The translations under genes were made by a program, and so were the position numbers. The notes beneath the pieces are model-generated. The model saw only the letters and a list, made by a program, of their open reading frames with translations, was not told the origin of the DNA and did not search any database. A stretch of DNA of 39,501 nt, from assembly GCA_027717645.1 (NCBI GenBank), contig JALLOG010000013.1:1-39501 (forward strand), written 5' to 3'. The DNA comes from Desulfobacterota bacterium AH_259_B03_O07 (GTDB taxonomy: Bacteria > Desulfobacterota_D > UBA1144 > Nemesobacterales > CSP1-2). Below, in pieces: positions 8,958 to 16,746 of the stretch (its first letter is position 1; each line of letters begins with the position of its first letter).

Positions 8958-9800
8958 GTGGAAATGATGTTTGAAACGTTTTCGAATTTTAGATATGTAT
9001 TGGATACCTTTGACATAATCATCGTAGCTTTAGTTATATACTACATATTGACTATGATCGAAGGCACACGTGCTGTACAAATGCTTTTGGGTCTGGGTGC
9101 GATTTTTTTACTATATTTATTTTCGCAGCAATGGGAATTCTTCACCCTCAGCTGGATACTCAGTCATTTTCTTGGATCAATAATATTAATAGTTGTAATA
9201 ATATTTCAACATGATATTCGTAAGGCCTTAGCTGCGCTCGGGAAAAGTCCTTTCTTACTGAAAATATCACCTGGGAAGTCGGAAAAACAGGTAATAGATG
9301 AAATAGTGAAGGCCACTAGCTTTTTATCTAACCGTCAAATTGGAGCATTAATAACAATAGAGAGAAATAACAGCTTAGCGGATTTTGTCGAAATCGGTAT
9401 GAAGTTAGACGCTTGGGTTTCAGCCGAGTTGATTATAAGTGTTTTTAACCCGTCTTCTCCTCTTCACGACGGAGGAATAATCATAGGAAATAATAAAATC
9501 TTGTCAGCGGGATCCTTCTTCCCGTTAGCAACTGATCCAGATCTAGAAAGAGAACTTGGTACGAGGCATCGAGCTGCAATAGGGCTTTCCAGAGAAACAG
9601 ATGCAATAGTAGTTGTGGTCTCGGAGGAGACCGGAACCATTTCCCTTGCTGTTCAAGGTAATCTTGCAAGGGGCATGGACGCAACTTCACTTAATAACCA
9701 ACTTCATGATCTCCTTGAAGTAAGTAAACAGCAAACGGATGAGTATGGATTTTTAGATCGTATTCTCAGGAGGAAGAAAGCAGAAAAGACTAGTGTTTAA
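8958..9800 (+). CDS. cdaA: diadenylate cyclase CdaA (c-di-AMP synthase)
   Basis: A membrane-bound cyclase that condenses two ATP into cyclic di-AMP. Three N-terminal membrane segments lie at about 18-34, 38-55 and 68-84, followed by a DisA_N catalytic domain. Active-site motifs are HDGG (170-173), where DGA is more usual, and RHR (203-205), followed by a typical SEETGTISLA strand. Length (280 aa) is normal. A GTG at 8958 is possible, but ATG at 8964 is better placed after GAAGAG (8952-8957). The stop lies inside the next gene, cdaR, an 8-bp overlap that suggests translational coupling. The order cdaA-cdaR-glmM is widely conserved. Confidence 0.95.
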   Translation: MEMMFETFSNFRYVLDTFDIIIVALVIYYILTMIEGTRAVQMLLGLGAIFLLYLFSQQWEFFTLSWILSHFLGSIILIVVIIFQHDIRKALAALGKSPFLLKISPGKSEKQVIDEIVKATSFLSNRQIGALITIERNNSLADFVEIGMKLDAWVSAELIISVFNPSSPLHDGGIIIGNNKILSAGSFFPLATDPDLERELGTRHRAAIGLSRETDAIVVVVSEETGTISLAVQGNLARGMDATSLNNQLHDLLEVSKQQTDEYGFLDRILRRKKAEKTSV

Positions 9801-10743
9801 TCGAATCAGTAATTTACTAAATAGCATATTTATCAAAAACATTGGCAAAAAGATCATTGCAATAGCAATTGCAATAGTCATCTGGTTTGTAGTCTCTATT
9901 GAATCTAATGTTGAAAAAAACGTTTCGATAGATGTAAATTATGAGAATTTGCCTGCAGGGTTAGTGATAACGAATGTACCTCCGGAAAAAATAAACCTAG
10001 TAGTAAGGGGTCCAAGAAGCCTACTTTCTTCACTATCACCTAGAAGTTTTATTTTTACGCTAGACTTGTCTCATATATCAAAGGGACTTTCAAAGTTTGA
10101 TATACGGACAGACCAGATCAGCCCACCCAAAGGGATTCAAATGAAAGGTATCAGCCCTGCAGAGATAAAAGTTGATGTTGATGACTTGGCTCGAAAGGAA
10201 GTAAAAGTAAAACCGATAATAAGTCCACCGGAAACGGGATTTGAAATAGCGGGTAAGCCTGAAGTCACACCTGAAAAAGCAATCATAAGTGGTCCTAAGA
10301 GTATAGTTTCCAAGATTAAGGATATTTCGACTTATACGGTATCTACCAAAGGAGAAAGATCTGATTTTACGATAGAAGTGCCCTTAAAAACAACGGATCG
10401 GTTAGTAAAAATAGATGGTGACAAAACTGTTCATGTGAGTGTAGATATTATGGAAACAACTCTGGAAAAAGAGTTTAGAGATATAGACATTAATTTTGTG
10501 AATTTTGAGAATCTCAATTTTGAGCCTCGTGGATCAACTAAGGCTCGACTGGCTTTTGAAGGACCCTATAGCATGATCAAAAAATTAAATAGTAATGATA
10601 TCAAAGTATTTGTAGACGTTGGCGATCTCAAAAGTAAAGGTAAAAAGCTTCAAAGATTAAAAGTAAGTGTATCTTACCCACATATTGATAGCATTATTCT
10701 GAAGAAACAAGAGCCCAAGACTCTCCAAATAAAATTAAATTAA
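9793..10743 (+). CDS. cdaR: YbbR-domain protein, CdaA regulator
   Basis: A 316-aa protein with one N-terminal membrane segment (about 20-36) and an extracytoplasmic part made of several YbbR repeats. Repeated patterns such as LPAGLVITNVPPEKINLVVRG and GFEIAGKPEVTPEKAIISG mark successive repeats. In Firmicutes CdaR binds CdaA and modulates c-di-AMP synthesis; the same role here is inferred from homology and from the 8-bp overlap with cdaA. The start is GTG at 9793. The nearest AGGAGG (9768-9773) is 19 bases away, so translation probably depends on coupling to cdaA. GlmM begins 16 bases after the stop. Confidence 0.92.
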   Translation: MFNRISNLLNSIFIKNIGKKIIAIAIAIVIWFVVSIESNVEKNVSIDVNYENLPAGLVITNVPPEKINLVVRGPRSLLSSLSPRSFIFTLDLSHISKGLSKFDIRTDQISPPKGIQMKGISPAEIKVDVDDLARKEVKVKPIISPPETGFEIAGKPEVTPEKAIISGPKSIVSKIKDISTYTVSTKGERSDFTIEVPLKTTDRLVKIDGDKTVHVSVDIMETTLEKEFRDIDINFVNFENLNFEPRGSTKARLAFEGPYSMIKKLNSNDIKVFVDVGDLKSKGKKLQRLKVSVSYPHIDSIILKKQEPKTLQIKLN

Positions 10744-10759
10744 CTGGAGTTAAAACATC

Positions 10760-12133
10760 TTGCAGGAAAATGGTAAACATCTTTTCGGGACAGATGGGAT
10801 AAGAGGAGTAGCAAACACTTATCCCATGACCCCGGAGATAAGTCTTAAGCTAGGCAAGGCCCTGGTTTACGTTTTGAGAAAGGAGAAGAAGGGTGAAAAG
10901 AGAGTAAAAGTCGTAATCGGGAAGGATACGAGACTTTCGGGGTATATTTTTGAGCAAGCTCTTTCTGCTGGTATTACCTCTATGGGTGGCGATGTACTTC
11001 TCGCTGGACCCCTTCCTACTCCTGCAATAGCGTTTCTAACTTCAAATATGAGGGCCGATTCGGGTGTTGTTATTTCAGCTTCTCATAATCCCTTTGAATA
11101 TAATGGCATAAAATTTTTCGACAATTTAGGGTTTAAGCTCCCTGATCAAAATGAATTAGAGATTGAGAAATTAATTTTCAGTGGAGCGATTTTTGATCTA
11201 CGGGTAAGCGGTGAGGAAATCGGAAAGGCTTTTAGGGTAAATGATGCTCCCGGAAGGTATGTTGTGTTCGTCAAAAGCACATTGATCAAGGATATGACCC
11301 TTGATGGGATTAAAATTGTGCTTGATTGTGCCAATGGGGCATCCTACAAAGTTTCTCCATTGGTGTTTCAAGAACTTGGGGCTCAAGTGCTGACAATTGG
11401 CGTAAACCCTGATGGTAGTAATATCAACACTAATTGTGGCAGCTTGAATCCAGACTTACTGAAACAAAAGGTAATTGATACTGGTGCGAACATAGGAATA
11501 GCACTCGATGGAGATGCAGATAGAGTAGTGTTTTGTGATGAAAATGGGGAGATAGTAGATGGTGATATCATAATTGCTATTCTTGCTAATGAAATGATAA
11601 AAAATGGCACGTTGTCTAATAGAATGGTAGTGGCAACTATAATGAGCAATATGGCGCTTGAGAAATTCATAAGAAAGAGAGGATGCGAATTTGTTAGGAC
11701 TCCAGTCGGGGATAGATATGTTGTGGAAGAAATGAGAAAGAGAGGTTGCAATTTTGGTGGAGAAAAATCAGGACACTTAATCTTTCTGGATCATTCTACT
11801 ACGGGAGACGGAACATTAGCGGCGTTACAGATCTTATCAATGATGAAAACAAGGGGCAAAAGCCTTTCAGAACTGACTAGAATTATTGACCTGTTTCCCC
11901 AGCTGTTGGTAAATGTAAAGGTTAGAGAGCAAAAGCCCTTTGAGGACATTCCAGGGATGGAGAAAGTTCTCGACTCAAGAAAAGAGGATCTTAATGGTCG
12001 TGTTAGGATCAATATCAGATATTCTGGCACTGAGCCACTCGCTAGGATTATGGTAGAGGGCGAGGACGAGTCATTAATAAAAGAGATAGCTGAAGAAATT
12101 GCCTTTCGAATAAAGCAAGATATTGGTGAATAG
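10760..12133 (+). CDS. glmM: phosphoglucosamine mutase
   Basis: A 457-aa alpha-D-phosphohexomutase converting glucosamine-6-phosphate to glucosamine-1-phosphate, a step towards UDP-N-acetylglucosamine for peptidoglycan and lipopolysaccharide. It begins with the family N-terminus FGTDGIRG. The phosphoserine loop is SASHNP with Ser108, the magnesium site is DGDADR (250-255), the sugar-binding loop is GGEKSGH, and the C-terminal phosphate loop is RYSGTEPL. These distinguish it from phosphomannomutase. The start is TTG at 10760, with TGGAG (10745-10749) ten bases upstream. Its place after cdaA-cdaR is the classical one; in Firmicutes GlmM can bind CdaA and lower its activity. PdxJ follows after only five bases. 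Confidence 0.97.
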   Translation: MQENGKHLFGTDGIRGVANTYPMTPEISLKLGKALVYVLRKEKKGEKRVKVVIGKDTRLSGYIFEQALSAGITSMGGDVLLAGPLPTPAIAFLTSNMRADSGVVISASHNPFEYNGIKFFDNLGFKLPDQNELEIEKLIFSGAIFDLRVSGEEIGKAFRVNDAPGRYVVFVKSTLIKDMTLDGIKIVLDCANGASYKVSPLVFQELGAQVLTIGVNPDGSNINTNCGSLNPDLLKQKVIDTGANIGIALDGDADRVVFCDENGEIVDGDIIIAILANEMIKNGTLSNRMVVATIMSNMALEKFIRKRGCEFVRTPVGDRYVVEEMRKRGCNFGGEKSGHLIFLDHSTTGDGTLAALQILSMMKTRGKSLSELTRIIDLFPQLLVNVKVREQKPFEDIPGMEKVLDSRKEDLNGRVRINIRYSGTEPLARIMVEGEDESLIKEIAEEIAFRIKQDIGE

Positions 12134-12138
12134 ACGTA

Positions 12139-12852
12139 ATGCCCAGGTTAAACGTGAATGTAGACCATGTTGCAACTATAAGAGAAGCTAGAAAATCAAA
12201 TGAGCCTGATCCGGTGTTAGCCGCCTACATATCTGAAATGGCTGGTGCAAATGGGATAATTGTTCATCTAAGAGAAGACAGGAGGCACATTCAAGATAGA
12301 GATCTTCATATTCTCAGACAAACAGTAAGAACCAAGCTAAATATGGAAATGGCACCAACCCGTGAAATGATAGATATTGCGTTAGAAGTAAAACCTGATA
12401 TGGTCACACTTGTACCCGAGAAAAGGGAGGAAATAACAACTGAAGGTGGACTCAATATTATAGAGGCTTCTAAGAATATAGCTCGTGTAGTTAAGGAGAT
12501 AAAAAAAAATGGTTTATTCTTGAGTATCTTCATCGATCCTGATCTTGAACAGATAAAAGCCGCAAACAGAGTAGGTGCAGACATGGTTGAGATACATACT
12601 GGACTTTATGCCAACGCAAAAAATGAATATGATAATACTAATGAGTTGAACAAAATACAGAAAGCAATAGATGCCTCGGAAAGACTGGGTCTTAGGGTTT
12701 CAGCTGGACATGGGCTCAATTATACAAACGTGAAGTACATCTCGGGATTAGGGGGAATTGAGGAGTTAAATATCGGTCATAGTATAATTGCTAATTCATT
12801 AATAGTTGGAATGGAGAAGGCAGTAAGAGATATGATCGCGCTTTGTGGTTAG
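12139..12852 (+). CDS. pdxJ: pyridoxine 5'-phosphate synthase
   Basis: A 237-aa TIM-barrel enzyme that closes the pyridoxine ring from 1-deoxyxylulose-5-phosphate and 3-amino-2-oxopropyl phosphate (DXP-dependent vitamin B6 route). The N-terminal signature NVDHVATIREAR, the phosphate-binding HLREDRRHI, the NMEMAPT segment and the C-terminal SAGHGLNY and ELNIGHSI motifs are all present. The ATG at 12139 is five bases after glmM, so the two are surely one transcript. Presence of pdxJ implies the DXP-dependent pathway; no pdxA is in view. Confidence 0.97.
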   Translation: MPRLNVNVDHVATIREARKSNEPDPVLAAYISEMAGANGIIVHLREDRRHIQDRDLHILRQTVRTKLNMEMAPTREMIDIALEVKPDMVTLVPEKREEITTEGGLNIIEASKNIARVVKEIKKNGLFLSIFIDPDLEQIKAANRVGADMVEIHTGLYANAKNEYDNTNELNKIQKAIDASERLGLRVSAGHGLNYTNVKYISGLGGIEELNIGHSIIANSLIVGMEKAVRDMIALCG

Positions 12853-12871
12853 TATTTCATCCATCTAAGAT

Positions 12872-13252
12872 ATGATAGTTGGTATTGGTATTGATAAAGT
12901 ACAAATAATTAGAATCAAAAGGCTTATAGGAAGGTGGGGCAGTAAGTTTACAAAACGTGTATTTTCTCTTAATGAAATAACATATTCGGAAACGCATCTT
13001 AAGAGTGAACAACATTTTGCAGCGAATTTTGCAGTGAAAGAATCATTTGCCAAAGCTCTTGGTACCGGATTCAAGGGTGAATTGCGTATCAGAGATATTG
13101 AAGTATTGAGGGATCAAGCAGGGAAACCTTATGTAAACCTTTCTGGAAAGGCAAAGCAAAAGATAGACAAGTTGGGTATTAATAGGATTCGTACTTCAAT
13201 TTCCCACGATGGTGAATACTCAATAGCTTTTGTTATATTAGAAAAGATCTAA
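12872..13252 (+). CDS. acpS: holo-[acyl-carrier-protein] synthase
   Basis: A 126-aa phosphopantetheinyl transferase that transfers the 4'-phosphopantetheine arm from CoA to apo-ACP as a trimer. The magnesium-binding Asp8 is in GIGIDKV, where the family usually has GIDIV, so a Lys replaces a hydrophobic residue. The second metal motif is FAVKESFAKALGTG (usually KEAF). The ISHDGEY motif near the C-terminus is intact. The length is normal. It is the last gene of the ftsH block and is convergent with the Fur-family gene 32 bases away. No good terminator is visible between them. Confidence 0.95.
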   Translation: MIVGIGIDKVQIIRIKRLIGRWGSKFTKRVFSLNEITYSETHLKSEQHFAANFAVKESFAKALGTGFKGELRIRDIEVLRDQAGKPYVNLSGKAKQKIDKLGINRIRTSISHDGEYSIAFVILEKI

Positions 13253-13284
13253 ACGAAGTGGGGAGTTGAATTCTATAAATTTTT

Positions 13285-13761
13285 CTAACCGGCCGCTCTT
13301 TTGTTATTAACACTACAAGAATCGCAGTATCCATATAATTCAAGCTTGTGGTTTATAACATCGAATTTGTTAAGCCTGGCCACCCGTAGAGAGCATGATT
13401 CAATTTCATTGTTAGCAAATTCAATGATTTTTTCACATCCTAAACAGATTAAATGATCGTGATGTTCCCCATCAAATTTCACGGGTTCATATTTTGCCCT
13501 GCCATCACCAAAGTTTCTTTCGTGCGCTAGGCCACACTCCTTGAATAGTTTTAATGTTCTATATATCGTAGCATAACCAATTCTTGAATACTGTCTCTTT
13601 ACACTTTCATATAACTCATCAACGGTTACGTGTTGACCAAGATAGTTGAAAAACTGGTCGAATATGATATCTCTTTGGGTTGTAGATTTAAGATGTTTTT
13701 TGACTATATAATCATCCAATGATTTTTTTCTCTCTGATTTGGGTTTTATTTTGGGAATCAA
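13285..13761 (-). CDS. Fur-family metal-responsive transcriptional regulator
   Basis: A regulator of about 158 aa with an N-terminal winged helix (TTQRDIIFDQF, then TVDELYESV and GYATIYRTLKLF as recognition region) and a C-terminal dimerisation/metal domain. HHDHLICLGC supplies the histidine-rich site and the first CxxC, and YGYCDSC the second CxxC of the structural zinc. The frame extends upstream to 13827, but TTG at 13761 is the better start. AAGGGG lies nine bases before it, and the extra 22 residues are not Fur-like. Whether it senses iron, zinc or peroxide cannot be decided from motifs alone; the HHDH pattern is most like Fur. A promoter and an operator-like palindrome lie upstream. Confidence 0.92.
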   Translation of the reverse strand: MIPKIKPKSERKKSLDDYIVKKHLKSTTQRDIIFDQFFNYLGQHVTVDELYESVKRQYSRIGYATIYRTLKLFKECGLAHERNFGDGRAKYEPVKFDGEHHDHLICLGCEKIIEFANNEIESCSLRVARLNKFDVINHKLELYGYCDSCSVNNKRAAG

Positions 13762-13770
13762 TTTAAGGTA

Positions 13771-13776
13771 CCCCTT
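13771..13776 (-). promoter_or_regulatory. ribosome binding site deciding the fur-family start
   Basis: On the reverse strand the bases read AAGGGG, nine bases before TTG at 13761. No such site precedes the upstream in-frame TTG at 13827. Confidence 0.5.
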
Positions 13777-13799
13777 ATAGATTTTGATATTAGTTATCA

Positions 13800-13827
13800 A
13801 TTTTACATAAAAGTAATATATTATCAA
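13800..13827 (-). promoter_or_regulatory. candidate promoter of the Fur-family gene
   Basis: On the reverse strand TTGATA (13827-13822) and TAAAAT (13805-13800) are separated by 16 bases. The spacer contains most of the perfect palindrome TAATATATTA (13814-13823). Transcription would start near 13793, inside the upstream extension of the reading frame, which supports the shorter protein starting at 13761. Confidence 0.4.
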
Positions 13828-13840
13828 GAAACTAATACCA

Positions 13841-13859
13841 AATGGAAGTAATTACCATT
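13841..13859. promoter_or_regulatory. Fur-type operator-like palindrome
   Basis: A 19-bp imperfect palindrome, AATGGAAGTAATTACCATT, has perfect 5-bp arms and the A+T-rich 19-bp shape of Fur/PerR-family sites. It lies between the divergent fur-family and HIT genes, upstream of the candidate fur -35. Autoregulation is inference. Confidence 0.3.
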
Positions 13860-13920
13860 ATTTAGAATATAACCTAACCTTCTAATACCAGCCTCCATAT
13901 TAGATTAGTTTTAAACAATT

Positions 13921-13929
13921 TGATATACT
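13921..13929 (+). promoter_or_regulatory. extended -10 promoter for the HIT gene
   Basis: TGATATACT is an extended -10 (TGN followed by TATACT at 13924-13929). No strong -35 is present. Transcription would begin near 13936, after the first in-frame TTG at 13920, which agrees with translation from ATG 13971. Confidence 0.35.
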
Positions 13930-13970
13930 TGAGACTTTCCCCATCATTTTTCGAAAAAGGAGATCTCAAG

Positions 13971-14315
13971 ATGGATGACTGCATATTTTGTAAAATCGTG
14001 AGTAGAGAAAGTTCTGCGGATATTGTCTATGAGGATGATGATTCAATTGCATTTAAGGACATTAACGAACAAGCACCGATACACATATTGCTAATTCCAA
14101 AAAAGCATATACGTTCTGTTGTCGAGATTGAAGAGGAAGATCTACAACTAATTGGGCATTTGGTAAGCGTTGCAAACAAGATTGCAGATCAGACTGGAAT
14201 AAGTGAAAAAGGATTCAGGCTTGTTTTAAATACCGGCTTAGAAAGTGGTCAGTCTGTCTGGCATATACATATACACCTTTTAGGCGGTAGAAAGATGGCC
14301 TGGCCCCCGGGGTAG
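13971..14315 (+). CDS. HIT-family nucleotide hydrolase (HINT-like)
   Basis: A 114-aa histidine-triad protein. It opens with the family signature CIFCKIVSRE, including a CxxC, and ends with the active-site triad HIHIHLLGGR. HINT-branch members hydrolyse AMP linked to amines, such as adenosine 5'-phosphoramidate or aminoacyl-AMP. The cellular role in bacteria is poorly defined. I chose ATG 13971 because AAGGAG (13957-13962) lies eight bases upstream; an in-frame TTG at 13920 precedes the likely transcription start. FolC begins 44 bases downstream on the same strand. All motif residues are present. Confidence 0.95.
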   Translation: MDDCIFCKIVSRESSADIVYEDDDSIAFKDINEQAPIHILLIPKKHIRSVVEIEEEDLQLIGHLVSVANKIADQTGISEKGFRLVLNTGLESGQSVWHIHIHLLGGRKMAWPPG

Positions 14316-14359
14316 GTTTACATTGATCCATTCCGTATATAATCTATTTTCTATTTAGT

Positions 14360-15613
14360 ATGCAAAATGCAATTTCCTATCTTAACTCACTCGGTTTATA
14401 CAAGGTTAAACCAGGACTCGGTAGAATTTTGAAGATTCTTGAGGCCTTTGAGAATCCACATGACAAGTTGAACAATATCATTATAGCCGGAACCAATGGC
14501 AAGGGATCCGTAGCTGCAACTATCGCCTCAATACTTCAGTCAGAGGGTTATAAAATTGGTCTCTACACATCTCCTCATCTACTGAGAGTTTCGGAGAGAA
14601 TAAGGGTAAATGGTAAGGAAATTCCTCTTTCAGATCTATGCAGATGGATTGATGAAATTAAGCGAGTGTCATCGAACTGTTTACCCGAGGAGCTAAGCTA
14701 TTTTGAACTATTAACAGCACTCGCATTTTTATATTTCTCAGAAGAAAAAGTTGACTGTTCCGTTGTTGAGGTGGGTATGGGGGGGCGGCTTGATGCGACA
14801 AATATCGTAAATCCGGTCGTTTCCGTGATTACGAATGTATTTAAGGATCATACTCAATTTCTAGGGAAAGGAATAAGTAAAATTGCCTATGAAAAAGCTG
14901 GGATTATAAAAAATGATGTGCCAGTAATTACTGGAGCCAAAGGGGTAGCACTAAATGTAATAAGTTCAATTGCTAAGGAGAATTCCACAGATGCGATTGT
15001 ATTAGGGCAGGATTTTAGGTTTGAGTCAGAAACAGTTCACAGTTTTAATTACAGAGGTGAAATATGGAATTTCGACGATCTGACTCTCAATCTAAAAGGA
15101 TATTATCAATTTACCAATGCAACACTGGCAATCGCAACATTAGAGAATGTCTCCAGATATCATGGTATAGACATCAATGAGAGTAGCATAAGAACAGGCC
15201 TGATCGCTACAAAATGGGAAGGGAGGATGGAATACATAAGACTCGAACCACCCATGATTTTAGATGGTGCTCATAATCCTTCTGCGGCATTTTCTTTGAC
15301 GAAATCACTAAAGTTTGCTCATCCTGGCATTCGATTTGTATTTTTAATAGGAATGCTCACAAATAAAGATCATGAAAATTTTATTGAGGAAGTTTCGAAG
15401 CTGGCAGAGAAAATTATGATTACTGATTTAAAATCCGAGAGATTCATCCCATCCGAGAACCTGGCATTGATTGCAAAGAAATTTGTCAGAGACGTCGAAA
15501 TTATAAAAGATTTAGAAATTGTATTCAAGAAATTTCATAAGACAAATACAAAGCCATTATGCATAACGGGATCACTTTATCTGGTAGGTGCAATAAAAAA
15601 TATTATTAGTTAA
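14360..15613 (+). CDS. folC: bifunctional folylpolyglutamate/dihydrofolate synthase
   Basis: A 417-aa Mur-ligase-like enzyme that adds glutamate to dihydropteroate and to reduced folates. The ATP loop GTNGKGS lies at 44-50, followed by YTSPHLLRVSERI (folate-binding region), the VGMGGRLDATN metal/ATP region, the EKAGIIK motif and the C-terminal-domain ILDGAHNPSA. The length fits the family. The ATG at 14360 has no clear ribosome binding site. In many bacteria folC follows accD; here it follows a HIT gene. It works downstream of FolP (7979-8911). Confidence 0.96.
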   Translation: MQNAISYLNSLGLYKVKPGLGRILKILEAFENPHDKLNNIIIAGTNGKGSVAATIASILQSEGYKIGLYTSPHLLRVSERIRVNGKEIPLSDLCRWIDEIKRVSSNCLPEELSYFELLTALAFLYFSEEKVDCSVVEVGMGGRLDATNIVNPVVSVITNVFKDHTQFLGKGISKIAYEKAGIIKNDVPVITGAKGVALNVISSIAKENSTDAIVLGQDFRFESETVHSFNYRGEIWNFDDLTLNLKGYYQFTNATLAIATLENVSRYHGIDINESSIRTGLIATKWEGRMEYIRLEPPMILDGAHNPSAAFSLTKSLKFAHPGIRFVFLIGMLTNKDHENFIEEVSKLAEKIMITDLKSERFIPSENLALIAKKFVRDVEIIKDLEIVFKKFHKTNTKPLCITGSLYLVGAIKNIIS

Positions 15614-15711
15614 TAAAACTATTCGGTCTACCTTCTTTATACGGGTAGATTGATCGAGATCTTTTGGACAAAAATTATCTGTGATAGGATTTTGGAATCG
15701 GAGGACAATTA

Positions 15712-16746
15712 ATGAAGAAAGTTTCGGTATTTCTTGATAAGCTCTATTTTGATCATGACAATGGAATGGGGCACCCAGAATCTCAGCATCGACTATTAGC
15801 AATTCTCGACATGCTCAAGGAAACTAAATTATTTGATGAAGTTGATAGGCTACAGCCCAGAGATGCCTCGAAGGAAGAAATCTGTCTGGTTCATGATCCA
15901 GACTACTATGACGTAATTAAATCCACTAGGGGTAAACCAAGAGTATTTTTAGATGCTGACACCTCAACATGTCCAGTTTCTTTTGATGCGGCTGTTCGCG
16001 CAGCTGGTGGAGTGCTGTCTGCTATTGAAAACGTTGTAAATAGTGAAGGTAGCACTGCATTTCTTCTAGTACGCCCTCCTGGGCATCATGCCGAGAGAGA
16101 TAGGGCGATGGGGTTTTGTCTATTTAATAACGTTGCAGTAGGTGCTGCATACATCATAAAAGTTCTTGATTTCAAACGGGTATTAATAGTAGATTGGGAT
16201 CTGCATCACGGAAACGGGACCCAAAATATGTTTTATGACTCTTCAGAGGTTCTCTATTTTTCGACACATCAATATCCCTATTACCCGGGCACGGGTTCTG
16301 CAGATGAAGTGGGAATTGGTAGTGGCGAAGGATACAACTTAAACGTACCCCTCGCCGTGGGAATGGGAGATAAAGAATATGTAAAGATCTTCTTTGAAAT
16401 TCTCAGTCCGGTGATTGAGCAATTCAATCCAGAGATCATTTTAGTCTCAGCAGGTTTTGACACCTATTTAGATGATCCATTAGGTGGAATGAATGTGACT
16501 CCTCAAGGATTTGCACAGTTAACAAGATATTTAAAAGAACAGGCAGAAAAATACTGTAATGGAAGAACAATATATATACTTGAGGGGGGATATAATCTCG
16601 ATGGATTATCGTTGTCTGTTAAGGAGGTAATAGAGGAATTATTAGAGAAAAAGAAAACAGAATATGTTGATATTAATGAAAATACGAAAGCGGATAACAC
16701 TATCAGAGAGGTAATTAAGATTCAGGAGCAATTCTGGAAATTTTAG
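15712..16746 (+). CDS. histone deacetylase-family zinc hydrolase
   Basis: A 344-aa arginase/deacetylase-fold protein of the bacterial HDAC class II/acetylpolyamine amidohydrolase/AcuC group. Visible landmarks are GMGHPESQHR near the N-terminus, RPPGHHAE with the general-base histidines 125-126, DWDLHHGNGTQ with zinc ligands Asp163 and His165, SAGFD with zinc ligand Asp250, and LEGGYN with the catalytic Tyr. All catalytic residues are present, so an active deacetylase is likely. The substrate (acetylated protein, polyamine or other) cannot be told, and no acetoin or polyamine genes adjoin. GGAGGA (15700-15705) lies six bases before ATG 15712. Its TAG shares bases with the TAA of the convergent loader-like gene. 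Confidence 0.93.
   Translation: MKKVSVFLDKLYFDHDNGMGHPESQHRLLAILDMLKETKLFDEVDRLQPRDASKEEICLVHDPDYYDVIKSTRGKPRVFLDADTSTCPVSFDAAVRAAGGVLSAIENVVNSEGSTAFLLVRPPGHHAERDRAMGFCLFNNVAVGAAYIIKVLDFKRVLIVDWDLHHGNGTQNMFYDSSEVLYFSTHQYPYYPGTGSADEVGIGSGEGYNLNVPLAVGMGDKEYVKIFFEILSPVIEQFNPEIILVSAGFDTYLDDPLGGMNVTPQGFAQLTRYLKEQAEKYCNGRTIYILEGGYNLDGLSLSVKEVIEELLEKKKTEYVDINENTKADNTIREVIKIQEQFWKF

Noticed and set aside
11383-11751. 122-codon reverse frame inside glmM
   Set aside because: It lies antisense to the DGDADR region of GlmM and has no independent support.
13920-13970. N-terminal extension of the HIT protein from TTG 13920
   Set aside because: The likely transcription start lies after it and a perfect AAGGAG serves ATG 13971.
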